Assembly (NCBI RefSeq): GCF_047495875.1
Contig: NC_092470.1
Span: 14,979,001 to 15,043,000 of the forward strand
DNA: 64,000 nucleotides
Direction of reading: 5' to 3'
Source of the DNA: Pithys albifrons albifrons
Lineage: Eukaryota; Chordata; Aves; Passeriformes; Thamnophilidae
Shown here one piece after another: positions 1-12,000 of this stretch. The first letter of the stretch is position 1. Each line of letters starts with the position of its first letter. The notes under the pieces were generated by a model. That model was not told the DNA's origin, did no database searches, and saw nothing but the letters and a program-made list of their open reading frames with translations. The translations under genes were made by a program, and so were the position numbers.

Positions 1-3
1 TAC

Positions 4-80
4 CAGTGAGGCAAAGACATACTTCTGGTCCTTCTCCTGAAGGAACACGAGCATATCAGAGAGGAGAACAGCCTGGACTT
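4..80 (-). CDS. AKAP13: AKAP13 exon: first part of PH domain (strands 1-3)
   Basis: 77 nt, phase 1 in, phase 0 out. The acceptor tcttttgcag lies just above position 80, and the donor gta occupies positions 3-1, so the exon is complete although the window ends here. It completes a Glu codon and continues [20 protein letters not shown], the first strands of the PH domain. In this family the PH domain packs against DH and tunes exchange. The next exon lies outside the window. Confidence 0.95.
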
Positions 81-3000
81 CTGCAAAAGAAGCAGCCTAT
101 CAGTACAGTATAACCACACAATCCACCCCAAACAGATTTATTGTAAATACCACCAGTGCTGGGGAGCAGCAGGGCTGGTCTTACAAATGCTGAAAGCAGG
201 ACCAAGTTACCAGGAAGAGCAAGGGCAGCTCCTGGAGCTGACAGGTCAGGTTAGCTCTCAACTGATTTTGCATTAAGCAGCACAAATAAGCATCTGGAAA
301 ACCTGCAGGATTTGCTCTCATCTGTTGGAGCAGGAGTGCTCCTCTCCAGCCATATGCTCACTAGTAGTTAAGACATGGGCATGAGTGAAAGCCAGTGACG
401 TTTACTCAATGGAAGCTCTGTTTTCTCAAACAATCAATATTTTAGCCCTGGAGCAAAATATCGGCACAGGAAGTTTTGGGTTTTATGGTTCCCTTGATGA
501 GTGGTTTGCAGAGTGTAAATTATCATGCAATAACAACATTTGTCAGCTACAGTTTCTTTCCCAGGAAATAGTGACTTCGGAAGCCACCACTAATTCTGCT
601 TTCAGACAAACACAACTCTTGTCGACTCCGAGGGGAGCCGACAGAGCCCATGTGAGACACAGGACCTGGCTTTCTTTCACAGGAGAAGGAAGCACAATCT
701 CAAGCCAACAGAGGATTTTGAATCAGACTTTTCCCAGAGTACACATACAGTATTCTAAGTCTCCTAATGACATATCATAAAGTTGTACAGCAACTACCAA
801 GTGTAATGCCCCACCCAGACCCCTCAGTACAAAGAGGTTTTGTGTAATGTACTTGGGAAATCTTGTGACAGAGAGGAAGCAAACCAAAAAGTTAAATCAT
901 CCCATGGGTAAATCCTTCCATTCTATTTTGGGAAGACAGGATCCATTACAGATGAAAGAATCACTAAACTTTAAGAAAAGCTGCAAAATGAAATCCAAGG
1001 TCTGGAAGGCTTGCAAAGGTGGCATTTGATTCCCTTTTTGTCTGTTCTGTGCATTTTGCAAGACGGGAATTGCTAAAACCCTCTAAAAAAAGTTCTTTCT
1101 CTAACTCCCTGTGCTGCATTTCAAATCCTGCAAAATAGCCTGAATGTAAGAACTCTCTCTGGGTCTGCAGCTCGCCTGCAGGACCTGCTTTCCCTGGGAG
1201 TTCACACTACAGACATGTTTATGCATTTCTATGACTAAGAAATGCAAATGGAGCCAGTGCTTATCACAGGATTTCACAACGGCAGCATAACTTCCTTCAT
1301 CCATTATCTAAAGCCAATAGTAGTCATGGGTGCCTCAAAATCATTTATAAACTTCCTGTTTCCAAAACCTCGAAATAAATCATATCCTATATGGAATTCC
1401 ATGTTATCATCACCTCCCTGCACAGCACAGCACCAGGCTCCCAGTCCCCACTCATGCCCACAAACCATAATTTAATCAGCTGATGCTGGAGGAAGAGAAG
1501 GGAAGACCAGCCCGCCTGCCAAGCCTGAGACTCAGCCCTGTCTGTTCTTACTGCCACCATGTCCCAGCTGAAGGACTCCCTGGGAGACCTAGTGTTTAAT
1601 TCAGTGGTGAACTTCAGTGCACAGCACCTTATGAAATCTACTTCCACCTAACAAACAAAAAGCAATTAAAAAAACACTGACCCAAACAAGAGGCAGCTGC
1701 AGCAACACCAGAGCCTCTCCTAAACAGTCTGCATCAGCAGAAGGCAGGACAGTCTTACCTTTTAGACGTCCAGCTGCAGTTTTTAGTGAAACAGGCCCAT
1801 CTCGGATGAGTTTCCGATGCCTCAAGTCCTCTCTTGCAAACATCTGGCCACTCTTCATCCTCATGATGGACTTGCTATCCGTCCGGTTGTAGATCTCACC
1901 AAGGCGCATTTTCTTTTCATAATTGCTGACTTTGCTGTTGACTGCAGCAATCACATCTTTAACGAGGTTTAATGACTGAGTCAAGTCTTCATGTTCAACT
2001 TCATTTTCTTTAAAAAGGAAACAGAAAGACCTTGATTTCACTTCATCTTTGTGGAGTCTAACTTCCCAATTTTACTCCCTTCCTTCCTCTTCTCCCTCCT
2101 ACATTCCGGCATTATAAATTTTAATATTTAAATGATAGGATGCTTTTTTCCCCCTTAAGGAGAGTTTCACAAAACCTTTCACATATAAGTGGGTTGAGAT
2201 TGGGGACTATTCCAATATACTTTGTATATGAGACAGTACAGATGAAATACACATATTAACCACAGATTTTGGCCATTACCAAAAAAAAACAGGCTGGGAG
2301 ACTTTGGAGACTAAGCATGTTGCTCCGTAATTAGCTACAGACAGACTTAACTATATCAAAGTACCTGAACAACTAATCCTAGATGGAGATATGGAACTGA
2401 GTTATCTTATTACAGCTGCGTGAGACAACAATGGCTGGATTAGCTGGTAAGAAAATCTGCTTCAGCTGAGAAGGATCCAAAAAATATACAATGGATGAAC
2501 AAAGAGATGCTCAGAATAGAGGAACTGGTCCCTACCTTTGGTGTACTGCAGTATCCTTTGTAAAAGGACTGGGTACTTTGTGATTCTCTGTGTTACCAAC
2601 AAGATACATTCAGGAATCCCAAGACGCCTCACCAGGGAGCTGCTCATTTTTTTCTAAGGAATAAAGATGAAAATTTCATTTCTGTAGCAAAATGCTCACC
2701 AGAGTGCAGAAAAGAGATACTTTTTCCGTTGACTACAAGGTCCTACCTTGACAAAAGCCTGAAACCGCTTGTCCTTTGAGTACAGATCTTTGAAGTAATT
2801 GACTGCCTCGTTGTGGTGCCCACAGAATTTGCCATATGTTTTCTTCATTCGCTCTGCACTGTCACCAGAGAACTGCAAGACATAAGACATATAGCTCCAA
2901 TTTGCACTGAGCTCCTAGTGTGGTATCCCAGGAAAGCCTGCCAGTCTCTCAAAAGAATTTGATGAAACTAACTTAGTCCAAAGCATCCTAAATCAAGTAA

Positions 3001-6000
3001 GTAGGTCTCTAGAAAGTAAAAAGCTGATTTGGAGAGTTCACAGAGTTCACACCTACAGCAAAATCTGGGATTCTACTCACTGGAGTTAACAGCCAACAAC
3101 AAAAAAGTCAAAACAAAGAGAAGGCAGAAAGCAGGGATAAAGGAAAGTAAAATGACCCACCCAAAGTTAAACAGCGGGTCAGTAATGCCGCCAAGAGACA
3201 CACTGGGCATATTATGCTGTGAGCTCCTGTCTACACTCCAGGCTATGGTCAAACTGTTTTGTGCCTGTCAGCGAACACTTCTCTTTCCCACAAAATAAAC
3301 TGAACTAATTTTCAACAGTGGACCTTCCTCTGAAAGAGAAAAAACTGCTTCAAAAGCAGAGGCAGAGATTTTTACATGTGGGAAGAGTAAAGGTGCCATC
3401 AACTGTGATTATCTGACAGGCACAAACAGGAGGGAAGGAAGGGGAAGGAAAAGCGCCTGGTTTCCAGCTGTGTTCTCAGAACTGCAAGCATTTTCCAGCA
3501 CTTACTTGATTCAGTAGGATGTCACCTATCCTCTTGATAACAAAGTTCTTTTCACTTTTGTCTGCCAATGACTCCTTCTTCCTTTCCAGAATCCGCTGGA
3601 AAAAGTTACTGTGGATTTGCAGGAGGTTTTCCAGGCAGGGAAAGATCTTGTCAATGACTTGTTGATCATACTGCAGTTCCTTTAACATGGCTGCACTATA
3701 CACATCGTTCATGATCTTCAGGGTGCGGACGTGATGCATTTCCGTCTGCATCAGCTCTGCAGAGGATGGAGACAAGGTCAAGACCAAGGTCACTACAGAG
3801 TGCACAGGTTACAGCACAAGGAAAAGCTGCCATGAGAAAGCTCTTCCATAACTAGGCTTCTCCAAGTGGTTTCAGAAAATTTCATGTTAGGTACTGAAAC
3901 ATCAATAAATAGTTTCATGTGTGAGAGAAACAGTGAGAGAAATAGTTTCACTTGTGACAAGGGGGCAGAGGAGTCCCACAAAAAAGAGCTTTGGTCACTG
4001 AAGGCTGAATCTTCAGCCCTAGTATCAGCCCTAATATGACAGCCCCAGCATATTGCCCTTCTGCCATACAGAACGGCTCCTGAATCTGTCAGAAGACTTC
4101 CTAGTTATCTGTTCTGCTGTAACTGAGTTGAAATGTCATCAGCAGACAAACCAGGAGAGGAAATACTTGGGAATTTTTGATGCCTTCTAGATATGTGAAT
4201 TGCAAAAAGAAAGGCTTCACAGAATACATTACGTTTCTAAGAACTGCAAGAATGAAACTTTGGCTTCTAAGGAAACAAGTCAGCGTTTTCTGACCTGAAG
4301 TTCACTGACTTAAATTCACTGACCTAAAGTTTCCCAGATCAATGCATGTGGGAACATCAAGAAGCTATCTAAAACAAGTGAAAAATTAAGATGCAGGTAT
4401 CTCACCATAAATGACATCTTGCCGCTTAACAACATCTTTGTTTTGCTGCTGTAGGAACTTGCTGTCCACTACTTGGCTCCAGGACTCTGCCTCCAGCTGC
4501 TTGGAATCTAATTCCAGTTCTCCCATGAGCTGTCCTTCATTCATGTCTGCACCTTCACAAAGCAACGTAAGTGCCATTAAAATGTGGGTAACTTGTCCCA
4601 TTTGAGATTCCTGCCTACTCATTTAGGTTTAGGCTTTGTCACACCATGGACATCATACACGTTCTCCTTTACTGACACAAATGATCATATTCCACGTAAG
4701 GGCCAGATTATGAAAAGCACTTTTAAAGATTATTTCCTAGTTGCACAGAAGTAGTTCACTACTTTCACATGCACCAAATTCTAGCTCAGATAATGTATTC
4801 TGAATCTGGAATACAACTTCACAGACAAAAAAACACAGCAGAAGAGGAAATGTTTTTCTCTCAGCTAAATTCCAAGTAACTCAGCTGTAACCGAAACCTT
4901 CTAAATGTTTTCCCACAATTCAACAAGTAAAAAAATCAGTATATGGGGCTTTGTTTATCATGCTGATATTCTAAGATTAAAATCAATGCACTTTAATTGT
5001 CCATTAGAAAGGAGGACACTTGCTGAGAATGGATTTTCTATTTCTGGAAGGCAGCACTGAGTGAGACCTTTCTTTTGCCATAAATGCCATGGGGATCTCT
5101 TACCTTCATCAACCAGTGACTCCATGGATTCATTCACCCGGCTGATTTTATGTAAGGAGTCTGTTGACTGTGACAGGAATTTCCAAGTGTGTATTAAGCT
5201 GTCATCATTCCCAACTCTGCTGAAAAACAGAACATACAATACTATTCATGACATAAAAAATTCAGCCAAATGTACTTTCAAATAATCAGAAGAAATGCAT
5301 ATTAAATATGAATTAGAAAAAAGAAAAAGCCAGCACTGCATGATTATGTACAGAAACGTGCTTTTGTTAGTTGTTGATTCCCACTGGGGATCAAGAAGCT
5401 GTAAGAGCTACAGTTTGGAGTGCTGGCGCTTCTTCGGTAAAGAATCACACCTGAGGTTTTATGGTTTGGATAACTGCATTCCATTATTTTCCATTTTAGT
5501 CCTCCTCTCCCATCCTCACTGCTCTTGGTGCAAGCAGTGCAAAAAACACAACACCAAAGACTATGCAAGAGTCCTTATCATTAGTCTGAGAAAGATGGGA
5601 AAAATGGACTGAAATACATTTCACCATAAATAGCAAAGGCATCCAAACTGCCCAGAACATGCTAGTCCACGTTACTGCCTCATGTGTGGAGCTGCTCGAC
5701 ATGCAAGTAGGGTAGGAACCATAAACTTTCTTCTACAACTCTTTTTGTAATAAATTATTTATAGTGCAGTCCAAAAACACCAGGCAGACTGCAGCTCTGT
5801 GCCTTCATCCTACTGTCATAGACACAAAAATTAATACCGTACCTGAGATACAAATGTGTGTGTGCACAGTATCCAGAGCGCAAGGCAAGGGAATTTCCTC
5901 CTGGAGCCCAGAGCATCCTATGAAGTGGCCCTGAATCTAACCAGGCCAACTCAGATGCCTCTGAACTCATGCCATGACTAAACTAACCCAGACAATCTGA

Positions 6001-9000
6001 TCATGAAGAAGACAACTGATGGTATCACACATAACATGGGTATTCCTGGCTTTGAGATCCTCTTTTGTACCTTCAGCACAAATCATAGCACAGAAATCTA
6101 TTCTCAGTGAGGTCTGAATTTCTTTATGTTTGCAGCACCAGGTAAGAGCCACATACTCTCACGTGTGCAGGGAGAAGCCTTACCCTGCAATGTTCTGTAT
6201 TGAGACACTTTTGGAAAGTGCTGTAGGCTGCTGTGATGATCTCCTGTTGTTGAATATTGAGGTGACAGTGCTTTCATCAGGAGTAAGGATCGCAGAGCGA
6301 GGACGCTCCTTGGGCTGTGAGCCTGCAAGGCAAGGGTCAGAGAGGAGTCAGCTGACGCAATCGCCTCAACTGCTGGTAACTGTAACGATGATGATGACTT
6401 CAATGATCCAGGCTATAGAATTCACATCCTTTTCTCTCTAGAATCCTCACCAGGGGACCTCAGCAGTTAAAACCAGCCATAGGAAGGAAAGAACATTGAC
6501 CCCTGTGCAGAACTGACTGCACTACACTACATTTAAAATACCTAGGTGGGATCTGCAAGTCCTGACACATACACTTGGGAAACTGAATTTAATTTTATGT
6601 GATAAATAATCACATGTTGCCATCTCTTCTATTGCCTTTTCATTTCCCTGGCCTATAATTATATACATCGTGTTGCTTCTGGTCAAACTTTTTGAGATAG
6701 GTTTCTCTATTGGTACATACCGCAGAGAAATGAAAATCCTTATTTCCTTATATTACCACATACTTTTAACTCATCTTTTCATATTAGTTTCAGATTTTGC
6801 CTTCTTCAGATGAATTTCTGCTTTCTGGAGCATTATCTCTGAACTTCATGATAAATATCACAGTGAGTAAAACTGTATTATACAGTGTGGTTCCATAGGG
6901 AAATCTCCAAGCTATCACTTGTCTTATCAAAGCTTATCACTTAAGCTTGTCAAATCATGGCACTATAAAGCCCATTTGGGCTATTTCAAGCCTATTCTTT
7001 ACCCTTGGTCATACTGCTCTGCAGTGCAGTATGTATCTCAGCACAGCAGGAAATATTTGTCAGTATTCCTCCTATTCAAAATAAAACTTCTTATTTTGAC
7101 TACCTCAAAGGCTAAGACTACTTAATTAAAACAAAAAATACTGTATTTTGAATAAACATCTTCTCCACTTAATACTAATAGTTGGATTCTTCTCAGTGTC
7201 AGACATAGGTTGCATCTTCCAGATTTTGGGGACTTAACAGCTGTAGACATTCAGCAAGCTACCACAGTCAAGTAGTTATTCTAAATCTGAGATAACTGTA
7301 CGTTTGCTTAAAGCTACATGGACACTGCAGAAGCAGATGGACCCTGTACAACTTCAGTACAGCTTCTGAAACGTTAAATACTGCTTACCACACACAGAGG
7401 ATGTTCTCATTCCTGCTTTGATAAATGCTTATCTTTCATAATATCAAGTTACCAGTTGTCAGAACAGTTAAGAACATCACCAAAGCAGAGGGAAAGGATG
7501 TTGTCTTACTTTTGTTTCTCATGGTTACTGTGGGTAACGAAGAGGTATCATGTGCCTGCAGCATCCCTCTCTGTGGCTGAAAGAAAAATGAAATTCACTG
7601 TCATTTCCTCCTCCTTTCTCCCAGCTATTTGTTCCATATAATTAAATTTAAAAAGTTATGTTTATTCTGAATCTCTCAGAACAGATCAGTTTTTGGCTAT
7701 CTGTGTATTTTTAAATAGGTTTTTTTCCCATCATTGAAATGGGCAAAATAAAAGATGGAGAAATGTGCAGCAAACAGGAAAAAGAGAAAGTGTTGACAAT
7801 ACTGAGGAGAATTGAAAATCTTCATTGTACAAACATTATTTAGCTTGGAGAACCAGGTTCCTTGAATTTGGGGTAAGCACAAACTCTGCAGGTTCCTCAT
7901 ATAAACAACATATTTAATAGTTTTCATTATATGAAAACTTCAGCACAGGGGTTGAAGTTCTTTCCAGCAAGCTGGAGACTTGGTAACATATGACAGAAGA
8001 TGTTATATATCTGCATAAACTTTTTTGTTTATTCAGTAGAGTAGATGAAAATCTCTTACCTTCATTTTGACCTTTGCACAAGAAGCAAAACTCTCCTTAC
8101 AGCCTTTGTGAACAATTGCATTGCAGTCTGTCAAAAGGGAAAAAATTCAACCCGTTAAACAAAACCCCACAGAAAACAGGTCAGTTTTCACTGTTTGTAA
8201 GTTGAACTGTTAACTAACACTACTGAGAATTACAACTTTCAGGCATCATTGTGGTTTACACGAGTAGCTACAAATACTAAGAGACAGGCTCCTCTAACAG
8301 GATAATTAGCCTTTTGTTTGTTAATAAGATGTCCTCATGGAATTTAACAGGAAATTCTATTTAAAAAGATCAATGCAAGGTTGAGTTGTCAGCGGTCTTA
8401 ACCAGAGGGTCTTAAATTAAAGAAAAAAAAAAGGAAAGAAAAATGATGGGATTATTTCTCTGAAAGTAAAGCAGGAGATGGAAACAGAAACCAATTGGAG
8501 GGCCAATATTTTCTCTGAAAACACAAATACTGCTCTTATCAAAACAGAGACTGTGAGATCCAAAAGACAGGAAAAGGATGGGAAAATTCATTTACATAAC
8601 TCTGAAATGATAGGCAAGGTCTACAGCACAGAAACCAAGTGCTACCGTACTACAGGGTTACTAGGAAAAGTAACAGGTGACCATGTCTGGGAGGTGGGGA
8701 CTTCCTGCTGAAAACTACACTGAAGACACCGTTTTGGTTGGAAACCACAGCACTTAACATGCAAAGACCATCATGCTTTAACCCCACCCTTTGCTGCATA
8801 TGTGCCAGAGCAAAACCTGTATGATTTTTTTGGAATACCCTGAGTCTGTTCATCATCTCTGCCAGAAGATTTCTGGAAATCAAAGCTTACAAAGATAATT
8901 AAAATTACTTTTTTTTTCCTTCCATAATAACTGATATTTGGGTTTGAGGCTTTAACTCTTTCAGTCCATAAAAGATCACAGCTCAAATGTTCTCTCTCAT

Positions 9001-12000
9001 GTGAGATTTAGTAGCTTAGAGGAAATTATTTTCACTCACTCATGAAAACATACAAATAATTGTATTTTACATGTGTGTTACACTGTAAGCTTAAAGTTCT
9101 GATATTTTTATTGAAGAAATAAGACAAGAAAAAATTCTAAGTCCAGAATGACCAAATATCCTCATGTCCCTGGAATCTCTCACATTTGAGCTTACTTAAT
9201 AAAAGCCAGTAATTCTGATATTTTGACAGAGAAAAGGGTAAGGGCATAGAGCGTTGCTATTCTGTTATTGTCTCACAATTTCCTGTGCAAGAAAGACAGA
9301 ACAAAGAAACCTTCATGTTCTTGCAAAAACCCACAAGCACTATCATTTTTTCCGATCGAACAAGGAAGAGGGACAGAACCTGCTTCTGGAGCATGAACAG
9401 AGGCAATGAGACAATTCAGAATCATTAAATTCACACTCAAACCTTGAAAGCCTGAAGGCAGCTCTTTAGTATGTACCATTTGGCAATACACCATTTGGAT
9501 TTTTCAGATTGAAAAATCTGCTTTCAGGGACTTTATTTCACCTATTCAACTCTTCAGCAGGCACGAAGTTCCTCTAACTCCTCTGCATCAGTAGCATTAA
9601 TAATTAAAACCACCAAAAGCTTATTTTTTTGCATCATTGATCATAAAACAATAAAAAGACCAGGGAGGAAGCTATTAAAAAGTAAGCTTTTTTGCTGGCT
9701 CATTTGTTTCATAGTATGCTCAATCTTTTAGCATTGACTAGCTGCTTCAGGAAGCTGGGGGGCATCGCTGAAAAGCTGAGACATTGATATAAAATGATCC
9801 AGTGCTTTAAAAGGCATTAAGAGTCATTCACAGACAAGCCAGAGCAGCAATGGTAGTGCTAGTTTGCAACAGCACAGGAATAACAGAGTCTCTGCTGTGG
9901 GTTATCCATCATTTCCAGAGCATCTAATACTTGTTTTTAAGATCCAATGGGAGGAAGGAGCACTCTTACATGTGAGATTTCAACCTGGGCCCTCATCAAA
10001 CCTTCCCCATGGCATTCATTTTCTGGCCAATGAAGAAAACTTACAACAATTTTCTGTCATATCTTGAAAATAAGGAAAGAATATCTATGCTAAAACATGT
10101 AACGTTGGGTTATTTTAACTCATTAGTATATAGAGCATTAAACTGGTGTTTTCTAAGTGGCTTCACAAGCTGTAAAGAAAGTTGAGCGGACAAAGGGAGA
10201 GGATGCCTTTGAGAGCTTTTAAATGTTGATGCTTTCCATTTCCCATCAGGCTGACAAGGAGTCTCATGCAAACAGCTCTGATGAAATCTCTTCCAGGAAA
10301 CTCAAAACTGCCATCCAGGATTCAGCTGGCTGCTCCTTCCCCTGCTCACATCTACCAGGAGGAATAGAAGGCTCCAGCCTGGAGCAGTTCCCATATATCC
10401 CATTGCTAGGCCAGTGGAGTAAAAAATTACTAACAGGGAGGAAAGGGGAGCACTGAGCTGCAGTGGGGAAAAAAAAATTTTTGTCTGCATATTCTATAGC
10501 TTTGGGTTGCTGCATAAACCAGGCAGCATTCTGGGCTTGACCACACAGACTCTGCTGACCTTATCAAGCCACAGGCATGAGAAACTGTGTGATAAGAAAA
10601 GAGAACAAAATCACCAATCTGGCAGAAACCTTCAGCTGTGCTTCCCGTCCTGCCTGCACTGTACTGCACGTACTTCATACACACACAGGTAGCTGCCATT
10701 TGACCTGTGATGCAATTTCTTGTATAAAGGGAGAAGAGGGTGAGTATTTCCTTTTCTGTACCATGTGGTTTACACTGAGGGCTCACTGAAGCAGTATTTC
10801 AGAGAACTAAAGAAATACACTTCAGATGGGTGGGACTTTTTTCCCATTGGAAATAAAAGCCAGGATCCAAGCCAGCTGTCCCTGTCTTTTGTCCATCTTG
10901 TCAAAGCACCTCAGGCCCAAGCCATAACATGCAGCTGAATTAAATAAAGTTCTCCAGCTGACTGATAGAGTCCAATAAGGGGTAGAAAACGCCACAGGAT
11001 GCTGTGATGGCTTAGCTCAGGCTTGGAATGAGGTTACAGGACACCTCCATGCAGCCACGACTCAGTCCAGTTTCCACAAGGCAACATGCTGCTCCATGAA
11101 TCACTATCTCCAAAGTCTCCCTCCCACCCTAAATCCTTAAGTAAAAGGAAAATAAGTGTAAGGTTCTCAATTTCCATGTCAGATTCAATGAAAAACAAAA
11201 GGAAAGGGAGGGAATTCACCTACCCATCCCCTTCCCCCCAACTTACTTGCACAGTAGTACGAATCCTTATTGAAAGGCTTCATACAGTGGTAACAGGTTG
11301 CTTGGGCTACAACGGAGGTTGCAGTGAAGAGATGTCCATTTAACAGCTTCTTATCTTTTTCCTTCTCCTTGGAATCTTTGTCCTTCTCTTTAGTCTTTTC
11401 TTTATCTTTCTCTTTTTCCTGCCAAGAGAAAATGACCAAATGCTTTGTTACTTTGCAGAGGTCTATTCTCTAGTTACAAATTCCTCAGTGTTTGCCTTTG
11501 GCACTGCAACAATATCGATCGGTGCACACCTCAACAATGGTCATGTGTCTGCACAGCTCTCTGTTAACAAAGCCACCCTGCAGCCCCCAGGGATGTGGAT
11601 TTACATACTATTGACTCACAGATGTCTCACCAGCAGAGATGAATCAGAGTCTGCTCTGAAGGCAGCTATTTTCTTCTACCTTTCTATTATATTTGCTTGG
11701 TTTAAGGACTTTACCTCTTTTCTTCTTCTGGACTCTCATCCGTCTCTTCAGTGCTTTCAATGACTTGTGTTAAATGCAAACACCACGTGCAGTGCGTATC
11801 AGACTTCCAGCATAGTTAATTTTTAAGGCCAACACGTAAGGCTTGAGATTCGCGACTGCATTTTTAATCGAGAACACAAGTTCTTCCTCAGAGCCTGTAC
11901 AGCCTCACTGCCACAGTATTTCCACCTCTGTTTTCCTTCCAACCAGCAACTTTTCCAATAGTTACATTCAACCCCAAGTAACCACGTGAAGCTTTTTGGG

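Noticed and set aside
7388..7440. Exon-like stretch with gtaagc donor between the QPKERP and C1 exons
   Set aside because: Its frame upstream contains stops and it does not match AKAP13; the exon at 7510-7576 matches human [11 protein letters not shown] and fits both phases.
9499..9520. Inverted repeat gatttttcagattgaaaaatc as a hairpin RNA
   Set aside because: The arms are only about 8 nt and A/T-rich, too short for a microRNA precursor.
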